Shown here piece by piece: positions 1-14,738 of a DNA stretch of 64,000 bases. This DNA comes from Varroa destructor (taxonomy: Eukaryota; Arthropoda; Arachnida; Mesostigmata; Varroidae): NCBI RefSeq assembly GCF_002443255.2, contig NW_019211460.1, forward strand, positions 26,694,481 through 26,758,480, written 5' to 3'. The notes under the pieces were generated by a model, which searched no databases, was not told the origin of the DNA, and worked only from the letters and a program-made list of their open reading frames with translations. Within the stretch, counting starts at the first letter, position 1. Every line of letters begins with the position of its first letter. The position numbers were made by a program, and so were the translations under genes.

Positions 1-3000
1 TCTGTCAGAGGAACGCATTCAACCCAGTCATGTCAGGGCGACCCAACATCGTTATTGTATATCCGATGAGAGTCCATTAGACGAGGCGAGGGTGGGCGAT
101 GGAAGTTGACGCTAGCACTCTCGGTTATATGTAGCGGGCATAGCTGCTAGATATCGACAATAACGGAATCTTTCCTTATGACTGTCACACTCACATTTAT
201 ATACCAGTAATATCGAATAATACGCGGAAGAATCACTGTACACTGTGCGTGGTGCGTCGTGGCTCTTTTGTGAGTTTGAAAGCGTCCTACCGATGACAAC
301 TTCTTGTACCGCTATTATATTAAGTACCAAGTTTGTATGCAGCGCGAGCTTTTGATCCTTTTTCATTGGTCAAATAAGACAAGATTACTGATTCAGCTAT
401 CGAAGTGCAACCAGACGTAAAGCTACGCATTTTTTTTCTGGGTGCGCTATTCTCTATTGTCATTCACGCAATGTGGCCAACAGGTCGAAATGGCAAAGGA
501 AGCCTGTGCCTTGTAAGGAAGCTTCCGATCGCTGTCGCTGCTGTTTTCTCCAACTGAAACGGTCAAGGTCTTGCTCATGCCTCAACTATAGGAGACAGCA
601 GTTAGCCTTCGTTGGCCTGCTTTCGAACCTGCTCGTTTCGATCTTTTCTTTGCTCACCCTAATCTTTCCCTCTCATTTCCTACTCTTCGCCATTTTATTT
701 CTCCGATCGTCGTGACCATCACCAGTACATGCGTCCTGTCACTTATAAACTCGATGAACACTGCATAGTATGCAACAGGATACGGCATACAAAGCCGTCA
801 GGAAGCAAGCGGTTCACGTCGTTTACAGGGCATCGAATATCGTTATTTTTCCAATGGTAGCGATGTCTGGCTTCGTCTTTTGCTTTTTTTTGCCTCTCTG
901 TCTAAAGTGTCTACCGCTTTGCCACTCAGCGTTTGGCCAGGAAAAAAGTAAGCCGCTATAAGCTGTTATAAGAAGGCTGATCAGTTCTATTAGTTCTGCA
1001 CATATCTGTAGATAATAGATATTTTATACAGCGAGCTTAGAGAGGACCAGAGAGACAGCGGAGTGCTCGGCCGAAGACTTTCACGACCTGTAGTTCTATA
1101 GTGATTAGTTGTTAATTACTATACTTCGTAAATCGTCGACGGGTTTAAAAATTCACGGTTACGTTTTATCCTCAAATCTTCTGGGTTAAAAACGAGTTTT
1201 ACTAAACAACAATGTGCTAAATTTAAGGTATGCTGTACTATATATATTTTTAGTAGAGGTTTCAGAATAATAAAAGGGGCACTCAAAAGAAGGAAATTAC
1301 CTCTGCTTGTCGTATGAAGGATCTTGTCCTAGTAGAAATCTAAAGGAGTACAAACTGCGTTTTCAAGTCAGTTGTTTGCCTTAGTACTAGTTTGTGTTGC
1401 TTGTCTTCTAACTATGCTACTGCATCAAAATATGTAGCTGTATATCTACTTGTAGGTAGGTGTTTTAAATAAAAAATATAGCTACGAGCAAAAATAACGA
1501 AAATTTTCTTTCTATTTTTTATGCGAATTAACGAGTTGCTTTAGTCAGAGGACAGATATACTGAAACAAATCAATTGTAATAGACGAACGAACTAATGTC
1601 AAAACTTCAATAAATAATAATAAAGATAAAATAATGGGCCGATAATCTCGGATGCGAGATTAGGGTCTCATTTGAAATAACTATCGGCATATAGCATCAT
1701 TAATAAATGCATAGAACTCTCAAAGTCATACATGTTCACTTATAGCAAACGGTTTAGTTTAGCCACAATTCCTCCAAAAAACGTTTCATGTGCAAAAAAA
1801 ACTAGAGGCACCTCGGCGTCCAGATGTAAGTACGAATCGTCCGCAGCTGTTAAATGGTGGACACATCGTCCATAAAAATAATACTGCCCTGCTTCATTAT
1901 TATTGCTGCCCAAGTGCACAAAGCCCCGACGGCATCTGCCAAGCTACTGTTATTTTCATTACAACTTGAATCAGACCATCGCTGTCCTGCTGAACAGAGT
2001 AAGCCAGCTGTCTTCATTAAATAAGGGTCATTTAATAAAGTCAACAAAAAAAACTAGAAAAAAAAGCAATGCACGCATTAAGAACAACGTGAGAATACAC
2101 ATGATGGACTACATACACAGATGTTATCATGGAAATGATCTGTAGCAGAAAATCTAGGATAGGACCAATAAAAGTCAAATAAATAACGAGAGAATTGGTC
2201 TGCAACTAACCACTACATGGTCACGGACAGGAGGCCTTGAGATAAGCTTTTGCTACCAAAGGTACGACCGAGATACCGGCTAATAATATACCATATATAT
2301 ATATGTCAAAAGACTCTGTGTGAAAGCACAAGATTAGTCTATCACCGATCCAGTGTTCGAGCTGACTGGGTCGAAATAAAATTACGATGACCCATTTCAT
2401 TTTATGCTCTAGTATAATGGCAAAATGGGTAGCGGTCTTAAAAGAATTTAATTTTTTTCCCCACATAAATTTTTCTCTATAATCCAGTTCCTAATCCGGA
2501 TGGCGTTTAACAAATATTTGCCAACGTTCCGAATACTGTAGTACGGTACTGGGAAAACGAACAGCCTTCTCACCGAGATAATATATTTATGAGTTTATTG
2601 AAAACTAAATATAAGTTCTTTTACCCAATGTCTAAAAAGCCTAGTTCGCAAGTAAGACTTGAAATATATAGATGAGGTTGGAATTGTAGTGTCTCATCGG
2701 TTAATATAGTGTTATAAAAAGTTAAAGTTTAAAATCTTAGCTGCAAAGAATGCAGTTGTCGATGCTGGCCATTGCGCGTGATATTTACATCCGTTTGCGA
2801 ACATTGGTCCCGAAATAAGGCAGGCTTGACACGGTGTTTTTTTTTACTAATCCACACGCACTTTCGTCTGTAACAACCACGACAGTTTCACATTGCGATA
2901 CAAACACGCACACAATCTCGATTTCGTCACTCTTTCTTGCAACTTCTGCGGATTTCAAACAAAAACAGTCCACGTGTCAAAAGAATAGGAACTTCGAACT

Positions 3001-4610
3001 TCTGTCCGCCCCCGTTCCCTTTGCGCGGTCAGTATATCGTTAACTTGTTAGCAAAAGCCGACAGCCAAAAGGAAGGGTTGGTTTGAACTTGCTATAATAC
3101 CAACAGCTTTTACGTGTTTATTTTCGACTTTATGCGAAATTAAATGCTCTAGAGCTCATCGGAGCGCGACGGAGTACAGCTTTCCTACTGACGTAATCGT
3201 CTGCGTCGTAGACGGCAACAACGGTGCTTCACCGCTAGTGCTATTTAGTATCCGGCTAATTTCACCCAGTTTTCGTCCTTCAGCAGTTTCACTTGTCGAA
3301 TCGCGCCTTTCAACCGCGCGCAAGTGGTTTTTACGAAGCGCTGAGAACGTTGCTTCGCTGTTACTGAAAGGAAAAGTGTATCGATAGCATAGTGGTGACA
3401 AGTGGGCTTACGTCGAAGGCTGCGTGGCCTGCCCAGCAGCCAGGGTAACGTATTCTATGCCATTCAGATTGTTTGCCCGTTTTGGGAGCATCACTTACAC
3501 GGATCGATGCACCTAAGGATCGCTGGATCGTCAGATATGTTGCGCAGTCATGAAGAGGAAAGACCTGGCTATAGTACAGGCTAGGATTAGCCAATCCGGA
3601 TAAGGCTAAGAAGTTACCTTAAGCTTAACAGATTTTGTTAAATAAGATTTATTTATCGAGACGGGGAAAAAAGGTGGCAAGGCAGTTTTAAAAACGATGA
3701 GGTTGGGTGTCGATCTTTAAGCTTATTGTGAGCGACTAAGCTGGCGTCTTGTAGTAATCTAAATAACAGTGAAAACAGTCGTGCCTGAAGCTAAAGTGAG
3801 TATATTATATCATGCAAGATTATTGGTGAATTTCAATGACCTCTCAAGTGTATATAGGTGTAGTTATTATATAATATTATATTTATATTACCTCATACAA
3901 TAGGCAATCGCATCCACATTCATCATCGTAAAAATGGAGCATACCTATGAATTTGCTACCTTTGGCTGCAATTTGATGTAAACACATCGTCGAAAAGCCC
4001 TACCTAGAAAATTTACTGCTGCCTATGACCTAACAGAAATATAGTTTTCGTGATTCTGTTAGACATCCTCTGTCCTATGCCCTTCTAGGCCTATCTTATA
4101 ATTATCGCCGTTAAAAACGAACCTGGACCATTTTTTCCTAATTGGAACGGACGGCCGACAATCATCAACGGACACCAAAGTAGCGACATTGTATTGGATA
4201 TACCTTCTGCCGTTTTGCCCAATGGTTTTCCGTCTATTAAAAATACGAGCCGAGCGACAGACCGAGTGTGGACGCAAGACCAAACCCGACATGCGACATT
4301 TACAAATCAGAACAACAACAGACGGCTAAGCCATTTTGTTCTCGGTGCTGGCTTTCGCCTGGACAGCCACTTGTTTTGCACCATAAGAGATAACGGCGAC
4401 TTACCGTGGACGGAAAGTTGTGCTTTTCGCGCGCGGGACCTGTCTGGCAGAACTGGCAGCGTCACATGTCGACGCGTATTGCCGTTGTGTCTATCCGTTG
4501 CGTTTCCTGACTATGGAAAGGACTCGGCCGCCACTGAATAGATAGACAGATCTACTTGGCGCGCATACTTTATGTTTCACTGAGTTCGTTCGTTATTCGG
4601 TCGGTGACTG

Positions 4611-4644
4611 TTGCTGCTGCTGCTGCTGCTGTTGCTGCTCCTGC
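4611..4644. repeat. TGC/CAG trinucleotide repeat
   Basis: Interrupted TGC repeat of about 11 units with single TTG and TCC interruptions. It lies outside any supportable gene. Confidence 0.9.
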
Positions 4645-6680
4645 AACCGATGGCAATTGAAGAGGCAACAGCATTAAGAGCCGCAGCAAAGATCCTGCTC
4701 AGAATCTATCACTATGTAACGTCAGAGGGAATCCATCTGTCAGATTGTTCTCTTCTATCGCCCCGTACGAATATCATTCGGAGATCGTGAATTTAACGAT
4801 GAGATCAAACGAATGGATCTGCATGCAGTACCGTGTTCAGTGTGTTGGATGGCAACGGCTAAACTGGTCTGATGTCGCGCCAGCTTTCGTCCCGCGCGAC
4901 CGTCATCGGGCGTCACTGACTTCTTTTCTTGTCGCGCAAGCCGCATATAATGTGTGCCGACGCAAATCTAGACACAAGCAAATCTAGTCTATTCACCAAA
5001 CAGCAACGGAGCCCGTTAGGTATCGAGATACCGGCAGCAGGTCCAGGCCACGTGTACCTGCTGGCTTGATCCGTTGGAGCCTACGCTTACTGCCGTTCAC
5101 AATTGTTGCACATCGAGCACATGTCACTTCGATTCGGGTCTTCTCGCGGTGGCTCGCTTACGACAACGTCATCATCATCCCCATCTTCATCAACCGTTTC
5201 TACTACCTAACGGCTGCACCCGTATCGCAGCCGCTTATCCTTTCATCGTACTTTGCTAGCTGGCGTCTTTCGTCGAAAGTTCTCTTTTCTTCTAGGGAAC
5301 GATCGAACGAAGGTAACGCTATGTTATGGGCAGGATTGCGTCGCTCAGTTCATAGGGGCTCGGCTAAGCAGTTGGCAGCCAGAATCGACACACAGACTAA
5401 AAACCAACCGTCGCATACGTGATAATCTCTACGAAACAAACATACACAGCAAAATAACATTAGTTGAACCATCGTTAAAGTCAGTCATCGCCCGCTGTTA
5501 TCATAGCAACGGTTGTGCGTTTGTTGTTTTTTGATGTTGATGTTTTTTCTACTTCTGCTTGTTATCACTGCGAACGCCGCCGCACTGCCCAGCTTTAACG
5601 GAACATGCAATTGTTCGAACATTCAGTCTATAACTAGTTTCCGTTCATTTCTGCCGCTCGTATTTGTCATTCTATACTACATGCACTGATTGGTGTTTAA
5701 CTCAGTATGATCTGACTAGCTAGCTAGTCCTTTGTAATGTGTGCGGCAGAAACGGCAACATATAGGACTGCCGGCCTGTAGCGTGGGAACAGATTATTAC
5801 GTAAATCGATAAAGGACTACAACCTTAGGACAGTTTAGCGTTGGCTGGAAGCTGAGGTGAAGCAGTCCTATATCTATAACCCCAACCGGACGTAGGGCTG
5901 AAAGCATCTATAAACTCGTATCGTGGCATCGTCCTGTGCACGTACTACTAATACATACTGTAGTTACATACTATAAAAATTGTACGTGCAACAACAGAGC
6001 AGAGTTGTGATGAAGATGGTTCTGTAAGCTGGGTCTTCCGGCCGACAACTGTTCATCCGATCAGGTAAGTTACACCCGGGACAGATTAGATATGAAACCG
6101 AATCAATTCGAAGGCGGCAGGCTTGGGAAGGAGGGGAAACGAAGAGGACCGAATGAAAAGAAAATACTCGTAGTGTAACAGCCAATAGGCGTACAACGAC
6201 CGCAAATGCTATACGAGGCAAAGTCTCTAGCCACGACGGAGTGCAACGTCGACTTCGGCGTCAACGGCAGGGTCAGAAGATTAGATGACATTTCTGCCAA
6301 CGACGAGACTGGACTAATTCTCCAGACAGCAGAAATATTCCTTTGCAATATCAGGACCAACGTAAACAGCGAAAATATCGCCAAGCACCGTCACAGGCGA
6401 TTAAAGGGAAGGTAGCTAAATACAGTGGTACATTGATACAGATAGATCGCCGAAGATCTCCGAGGAATCGAATAAATCACCAACGCCGTCCGTTAACGAT
6501 TTTAACAATAACAATAACAACAACAATCGAACATTCTGCCCACGTAGAGAATCAGAATATACAAGAAATCGGGTTAAAACAACAGCGATCTGTTTGAATA
6601 CGTTGCGTATTATATAGTGTGTGGGTGACTACGCAATATATATGCCATATATCAATTAGCGTACATATATTACATTATCA

Positions 6681-6700
6681 TATATATATATATATATATA
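6681..6700. repeat. TA dinucleotide repeat
   Basis: Ten perfect TA units inside a longer AT-rich stretch. Confidence 0.9.
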
Positions 6701-8060
6701 AAAATATTGTGTACATACCCTTAAGAAGGTTAGAGGGAACTACTGTGAACTGTTCTCGGTGTTTTTACTACATGTAAAACGCTCGTGACGATTATTGTTT
6801 TCTTTTATGCATTGGTTAGGCTTGACGAGAAACCTCTAGGCTAGAAACGATGTCTTCTAATTCATAAAAATAGTTAATTCTAGTGTAAACTGGGGCAGAA
6901 TTAGGTTTTTGAGCAGTTTTTTTCAACAATGGCTGAGAATTTAAAGAATATATGAACACCATAGTAGTTTACCGCTTCGGGTTCTATACTATGGAAACTC
7001 GTACGGAAGATTGAATTCGCTGAAAAAATACTATTTTTATGTTCTGTTTTCTGCTATTGAGTCAAACGTCGTATTCTATGTGACTGCATTAAGGTAACGA
7101 ATAACAGTTTCCGAAAAACATCGGCGGTTTCAATTCGGTCGCTTAATCGATTTCTCGAGTGGCCAAGTTTGTGCACAGGACATTAAGGCCTTAAATGAAG
7201 GGATCACCTTGAGTCGGCGGAATTGCTCCTAGGTAGTCACGGGGAATGGGAGTGACAAGAGCATGTGATAACTGACATAAGAGCGGATACCTTTGCTTCA
7301 GAGTCGCAGAGCTCGATATAAAAGTACATAAACCGCAGCATCATAATGTAATGATTAAAACAATGTGACTAAATTGTCCAGACAAAGCGACGGGGTAACA
7401 GGAAAACTCGTGCGATTCAGTGGGACTACCAAGAACAAAAGTTTAGCGGGAAAACTATAACCAAACAGGAAAAATGGCTGTAAACCTGTAACGAAGGTGG
7501 CGCAGAAACAAGACCGAACAACGAGGACAAATCTAAATTTTGGATTTAGCAGATCTAGATTCGTTTCCAGTTAGATTGGGGATGGTGTTAAGTCTAATAT
7601 ACACGTGTACGACGTTTCCGTTACGGTGCCACGGTAACGTACCCGCCTACTAAACCTAAGAACACATGAGGTGGTTCAGGTTTGGAGACGCGCTGCTTTT
7701 CGTACTGCGGTTTAAGGACCAAGTGTGAGACACGAAAATCATTAATGCACGTCCACTAAAAGCCATATGCAAGACAGGATGATGGTTCAGTCCATGAGCC
7801 TTGTGGTTTATAGGCAAAAGGGGCGAATGGCCTGTATTGTACAACGTGTTATCACATGAATGAAGTGGAGACAGCCGTCTTTGCCCATATGTCTGCTTGT
7901 ATTTTAACAATTTCTGAACAGATTTTCTTCAATGCCCAAATCATTCATCAGCGTCTAACATTCAGGCTTAATATATCAGAACAGTAATTACGCAGAGATA
8001 CAGACAACAATAAAAACCGCACAATTTTCAGTCTGCGATTGGCCTCTTAATTCACCAACC

Positions 8061-8074
8061 TTTTTTTTTTTTTT
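8061..8074. repeat. T14 homopolymer
   Basis: Fourteen consecutive T residues. No target-site duplication or retroelement body was recognised next to it. Confidence 0.85.
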
Positions 8075-9674
8075 ATTTGTTTTGCTACTTAGTTAATGCC
8101 CGATCGCGGAAGCCATGGTATTCTGCTCGTTATTGCACTCGTTCGATTTCCAGATGCGATCCGCTTCTTTTCGTTTATTTTCAGGAAAGGCATCATCTAA
8201 TTGTCCTCATAGCGCTGTACACCCGCGGCTTCTCGGCGAAGCTCGGCGACATTCGCCCAGTGCGGACCACCAGTAGCGGCAGCAGAATCAGATATAGAAA
8301 TCAGTGGCAGAAGTGGGACACGGTAAAGACGCGAACGAAGATCGAAGCAAGCGAAAAGCCGAAGACGAAGTACGAAGACTGGGAGCAGAATGGATTTCAG
8401 GGTGCTTTGCTGGCAGACGTTTGTTGCGCCAGTAAAATAAGCAAGCCTGCAAGAAACATAGAATTGAAGCGCTAGAGTCGAAATATTTGGGTGCTCTGTG
8501 TGTTAATAAATAGGACAAACAGAACAGGTCTTTCCTTCTAGGCAGAAATCGCATTGGTAAAAATTGCCGCGAGTCTGCTGTGGCGCTTGTGTGTTCACCG
8601 GTGGCTATATTAGGGGCGGGGGAACTGGTGGTAAGGAGTGAAATAATATGGGGGCGGTTCACGGAGTCAAGCAACGAGCGACTGCCAATGTTGACTTGTG
8701 AAATTATGAAGGCTGGCTGGTCCCTCCATTGTCTAAGTATCTGGTTGCCCCATCTGTATTTTTCCTATGTGTGATTATTATACGTATGAGCACATGATGA
8801 AGATTGGGACATCGAAGCTGTAAAGGGTTAGCCGCAGATCTAACTCGAATCGAAAGGTACGACAAGCAAACCACAACAGATTCCTGTCCGCTGATGTTGC
8901 TATTACAACTCAGAATCTTGCTCAGTAATTTTCCGATCTGTTTCTTTCGTTCTCTTTGTTTGATCGTCTCCTTCATTCGACGAGTGCGCAGAACAAATTC
9001 GTTAACGAGCGACAACAAATGGATAAAAAGTGTACACACTCGTGTACATTTAGTCCTTGTTTTTCTTACACAAATGATCATCAGCGCCGCTGCTATCGAC
9101 GTTATTCATTAGGTAAGCTTAGATTTAAGATTTCGTTTCTATTATGGTTACCACCGCTGTCGGTAGTAACTACGACGTGTTGTTTTTTTGCTCATTTACT
9201 GGGCCGAGATTGGCAAGCTGACCAGGCAACTCGGGACGGACAGATCCTCGTCTCGTTTTTTTGTCGACTTGGTAGGATTTTGTGTTCGCGCCTCAATTGT
9301 TTATGGGACATTCTTCCTGTCTTGCCATTTTGGCGGGACAGTGGATGGAATTAAATCATGAGGACAACTATAAGTGATGATCAGCCAGCCAATGGACTTC
9401 TGCAACAAAGGAGATGACTGGAGAGCGCAGTAGGTAGTACCATGAAATATGTAACTGGAGAAATCATAGAACTAGCAGTAGCATCACCGCGGCTCTGTCT
9501 ACCCCTTTCTCGCAGACATCTTTGTTAGATCAGCATGGTCGAGTCGTTCAGGCCAACAGAGGTGATATTGTCCATGTTGTTATTGTTTGTTGGCGTTGCT
9601 CGCTGCTCTTTGCCATTCGCTGTCCAAAGAAATATCTTTACACATACACAAACAAATAGAGGCGACTTTACTCT

Positions 9675-9699
9675 TGTGTGTGCGTGTGTGTGTGCGTGG
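9675..9699. repeat. TG-rich dinucleotide repeat
   Basis: TG units interrupted by CG. This alternating purine-pyrimidine tract produces Cys/Val-rich chance frames. Confidence 0.85.
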
Positions 9700-9919
9700 T
9701 TGCATGTCTACCTGTGTATCCGATGTGTGTGCCGATATCATCACCGTACTCAGCAGCAATAATAAGTGTGGCGGCGGTGACCACGGTAAAAATCTGCCCG
9801 AAGCGTTTTCTTCCTGACGCACAGACACGCAGTGCTCGTATTGTCGGAGCAGGCCGAGTAGAATATGATTGATGACGGGCCGGTGACTGCTACTGCTGTC
9901 CTTTTTGGACAGACATCGA

Positions 9920-9920
<1 letters not shown>

Positions 9921-9951
<31 letters not shown>
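9921..9951. repeat. (GGC)10 trinucleotide repeat
   Basis: Ten uninterrupted GGC units. It explains the Ala and Arg runs in overlapping open frames, which are therefore not evidence of a gene. Confidence 0.92.
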
Positions 9952-11955
9952 TTCTGCAAGCGAACGCCGCTGGCCGCTAGCAGCAGATACATCGGAAGAT
10001 GACCACAAACAAACGCAACTATTGCTTGTACTATAATTCTCTATATATTGTGTATAGTACATGTAATTTTCCGAAGAAGCATAGCCAGCAGTAACGGCAG
10101 CCGAAGCTATAACGGCGCCATCAAAGGATTCAGTTGAATAATGGTTTTAGTTATAATGGCAGGAACATAGTAACATTATAGAAGCCGCGGTAGCCGGCGC
10201 TCAAATGCCTCCGACGCTTCACTGTTCTGGAATAAGCGCAGAGAAGACGATTTGACTCGGCATTGGCGTGTAAAGATAAGCAAAGAAGAGACGCGATAAG
10301 CCGACGCGGACGTGAGTATTGTCGATGGATCAATAGAAGAGACGGAGATAGATATGCCATTGCGTAGTATGCAGGTGTGTTTCTGACGGAAGCTGTTAAC
10401 GCACTGAGGCATTCTCGATTGGTGGCGGGCCAATTTTTTAACTAACTGCTGACAAGCTAGACTCCGAGACCAACAGATATTACAACGAAGCACGGCCGTG
10501 TTTGAGCACTATAGTACGCCAACGTTCCCCGTCGCGAAATCAGTACGGTTGAAACTCATGCTAACAAATACACATGTATCTTTAGGCACACGCAGCACGC
10601 GGGCAAGACAACTCATCTCGTTCTGACATGATCCTTTTCAGCTTCGCAAATATACGTCTTACTTACTGGCCGCTCCTACTCTCGTTCCGTCTACGTCTTG
10701 ACAGCAAACATCAAACAGAAACAAATTGCGAATTAGTAATAGTTTGAGCAGAAGAAATGGGATTTGATTCTACTTCTTTTTACCTTACGTAGTTTTTTGT
10801 TTTTCTGACAAAACTGTTTCATCTAGCACTTTGCAGCCGACTCAACCTAACTCTTTCTTATATAGCGCCCCTCGTCTCTTGTCAAACGTCTTCTGGCAGA
10901 GTCCGGTCAGCTTTGCCTTGGTTTGCCATAGGTTCAGTGACTATTCGGAGCCGTGTGCAAAGCCAATCCGTCCACCCAGAGTCATCTCTTTTCAATTATC
11001 TCCGGTTGATGTCAATCAGGCCGTGCGCCAACAGTGGCCACAAATTCGAAGCTCAAACGGATTGATGCTTTGTCGAGACGATCGGTTTCATTAATTGTCA
11101 AAGCTTTACACGGCTGTCGAATACGATACAAGTGCTTCCATACAGCTCGTCATATATTCTCTATATTGTATTTTACCTTTACTCAATTTCGCCCTGTTAA
11201 TGGTGCAGTTTAGCGCAGCAACTAAAACCGTCGTCATTGACTTACCCAGCTTTGGGAAAAGTATTGCAGGTTGGCTGGTTGAAATGAAAGTGGAATAATG
11301 ACTTTACCCAAGGTATGCGGCGCTCGGAAGAGCTGGATTCATACCATAGGAGCAGCAGTCGACGACGTTCAAAGCGACTGGATGACTCTTAGGGTTTTTC
11401 TTGGCTTGGGCAGCGCCTTTGAAGGCATCAACGCTGACTTCAGATAGCCCGCCTTCGCTACCGCCTCCGCACGAAGAGAAAGCTTTACATTTCTTGTTGT
11501 GTTTTTTTGACGCCACACATAAGTGCCTCTTGGCACACATGATCATTACGGATCATCATCTATAATCTATGAAGCCGAGGTTGCTGCACGATGTTGGTAT
11601 GTTTGGCTCACTTGTTTCTTTCTAGTGTTAACAAAAGACTGCATCAATCATGAGAACGGCAAAAACCGTGAGAAATTCATTTTAACTGTATTTGCTGCAC
11701 TTAATATATTGTTGTTTTTACAAACGCTTTTCCGATTCAGTGTTGCCTAACTGCTTATATGGCCAGTCTCTCCCTCCTAGTTATCCCCAACTGTTTCCGG
11801 TCTGTTTTTCATTCATTTCATAGATTTCGTCTTCGTCGACTTCTGCTGGTTGGTGCGAACGTCAGCGCTGGGAATGGCGGCACTTGTTGAGTTGAACGAC
11901 TCGCGACGACGCCCGCCTTTGCAAGACTGATTTGCGAAACCGCCCCTAGCTTCAC

Positions 11956-11983
11956 TGCCGCCAGCGCCGCCGCCGCCGTCGCC

Positions 11984-12014
<31 letters not shown>

Positions 12015-12020
12015 CGGCCG
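11956..12020. repeat. long CCG/GCC repeat
   Basis: About 65 bases of CCG-type units with a few substitutions (CAG, GTC, CAC). It is the longest GC-rich trinucleotide tract in the window, with the 22.0-kb tract, and has no open gene around it. Confidence 0.92.
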
Positions 12021-14720
12021 TTTCAAATCGTTAGCTTCACCAATCGCAAGACGGAACAGATCCCGGTACTCATAATTCAACTATGACTAGAGCGACAACA
12101 GCCGCTGTTACGACTATATAGCTGCTACTGCGAATCAACTATTTGACTGAAAGGAAATTAGTGTTTTGCTCTTGGTAGTTCGTGGTGGTTGTGTCACAGC
12201 GGCCGTCGTCGTGGGACAGCGTACGCATCTTCTAAATCTCATCAACTCGACCGCAGTCCGTACGTGAATAACGACGCTACCGCAGGCAACAGTAGCGGAA
12301 AGAGAAAAGGACAGCCGTCGAAAATGCTGGTGCTCGCAGATACGCCACAGTCGCATCCGTACCGTAACAGCGATTTAGACGGCGAAATAACAGCCGATTT
12401 GAAAATAAAATAATTATTAGAACCATCACCACCTACAGTATGAACAACCGCGGGAGCGATTCTGCCACCGTGGATACTACTAGCACGTTGACGTCGGGGC
12501 CACCGCGGCACTGCTGCTATCACCAGCGTAAGAGAACGGTCAGGGAAACGAGTGGCCACACGATTGATTAAAAGGGGGACGCTAAATGCTAAGAACGAAC
12601 GATTTCAATCGATGGCAGCACATGAATAGGAAGGACCAGGAGAGGATCGAGTGGTAGTGAATCAACGGTGCGGAGCGCCACCAAATTTTCTTGTCCGTTA
12701 AATTGGATCAGTTCAATGCACGTCCGCTTCTGCACGTATGGTCCACCATTGAATATGCGTTACATGACAACGTATGCCTGTGTGTTCACGCAGTGAATAT
12801 ATTGATAAATGCCACCATATCCCCAGCCGCTTGGATCTGGGTCTGCGTGACTATTTCTGTCTGTCCGTTAATTTTCCCATATTTATAGTATGTCGGTTGT
12901 GCATATCAGTATATTATATAAACATTCGTACACTCTTCTATTTGTGAGTTAATCTCGATGTTTGTGTTTTTTTTTGTCTAGTCGCCGTCCGCCAACACCG
13001 CGTCACCGTCATACACACAAATCTCTTTTCTGTGTGAGACTGCGCCATGCGTGAACGTAACATGAATTAACGCCCCAAAAAAAATAATAGAAAAAAAAAA
13101 GGAAGAAGCAGTAGGGGATGATGGAGAGAACGGCGACGAAATGCCGCCGAAGTTAGCGCCGACTTTTCGTCGTCAATGACGACGAAGGGATAAATATTTG
13201 CATCGGTTTGGTGTTTCTGCGGCTATTGCTCCGAGCTGGCGCTGTCATCAACGCTGTTGCAAGAAGCGTCAAATCGTCGAAATCTCAGCGTATCAAAGCA
13301 CTGACCTCGGTCTCTCCTGCGGCTGTTGCTAGCTTCGTCGCCGCCATGACATCGATGCGGTTCAGACAGAAAACCGTCCATAGCCAGCCAACATACGCTT
13401 CTATTCAGTAATAGTACTAATAGCAGTAATCGTTCTGACCTGTCTTGCGGTGCGAGCCGAACGACGAGTTAATGGGTGGCTGATCCTTTGGTTCGCCGTT
13501 CGACCGTTGCGCGTACTTCACCGCCCGACTCCACCCCCTGATGCCTGCAACGGTAAAGAAAGCGAATTGAAAACCGCTTCCGATAAATTACGTTGGCTGA
13601 CCTTCTTTGTTTAAAATGCTAACGGCAAACGTAAGCGGAGCTGAGTGATACGAACGAATAGACACGAGTCAGACCTGTTGACAATTATCCGTTAGTAATT
13701 AATGGAGTAATAACCGTGTTATTGTCATAACTAGTAGAAAAATTGCGCTCGTAGCAATAAATATATAGTGATTTTAAAAATACAATCGCGAAATTGGTAA
13801 ATCTTGATGCATCGAGTTGCTCCGTTCCCACTTTCACGTAACACGTAAGTTACCTAGTAACACGCGGAACATGGTAACGAGATCGGTTTTCCACTTCTCG
13901 AACATAAACAAGATGAAGGGTTTCCGTTTCAGGAAAGGCTCAAGGTCCACTTTGAATGAAATCGACTTGTTTCCAAATGGCTTGTTCGTTGAAATTGGTA
14001 AATGTCACTTTCACAGTTTTGCTGGTAACAGCATGCGTCCAGATGACTTGGGTTGAAAACGATGCATCCGCTATCTCTGTACTACCAACAGTTGAAATAT
14101 GGATCGAAGTACGGATTGTCGGTCGATATGTTGTTTATTAATGCGGCAATATTATACAATGTCGAAACTATGTGATTGGACGATCGCTAATTATACAAGG
14201 AACAGCATCCCTGTGAATTTTCCAGCACTCTCATATTCACATAAACACAATTAGCAACAACGATAACAATAACAAGGGATTTTTCAAGGCGCTGCCTGCG
14301 TAAGCGTCATATTAACTAGTAGCCGCAGAGACAGAATTAGAAACAACAACAATCGAAGCGGCAGTATTAGGAGTCGCCACAGCAGGACTTTCTCTGGCCA
14401 GAGACGTTTTCCGTCTGACGACGCCGGAGTGTGTATGTATCTTTGTCGTCGTTTTTGCCCAGTGATGTTTTTAGATAGCTAACGTAAAAAGCTACTGTCA
14501 GTTTTGTAACTGACCTTAACGTTGTAGTTGCTGGCAGTGTTGTTGGTAAGCCGAATGGGATGTCTTTGTCAAAATCTACGTTGAAGCCAACCGTTGCCCA
14601 GCCTTCAAGTTCACCTCTTGTCTGGTGGCCTGCGCGAGTGAGCGTTCTTTTGTCTTTGGCGACAACGACAACTTCGATGGCGGCCACAGCTTTTGTGAAA
14701 TGCTGCGGCCGTTTCAGCGG

Positions 14721-14738
14721 CCGCCGCCGCCGCCGCCG
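14721..14738. repeat. (CCG)6 repeat
   Basis: Six perfect CCG units, preceded by imperfect GCGGCC units. Confidence 0.88.

Larger units (their letters stand above)
1..9000. other. non-coding flank, no supportable gene
   Basis: AT-rich stretches alternate with more balanced sequence. I see no homologous coding frame, and the open frames are short and without recognisable motifs. Visible structure is a TGC/CAG repeat (4611-4644), a TA tract (6681-6700), a T14 run (8061-8074) and a 16-bp perfect palindrome of CTAG units (5714-5729). Confidence 0.6.

Noticed and set aside
9580..10062. 160-codon minus-strand frame
   Set aside because: Spans the GGC and GT repeats, producing poly-Arg and His/Thr runs without any domain.
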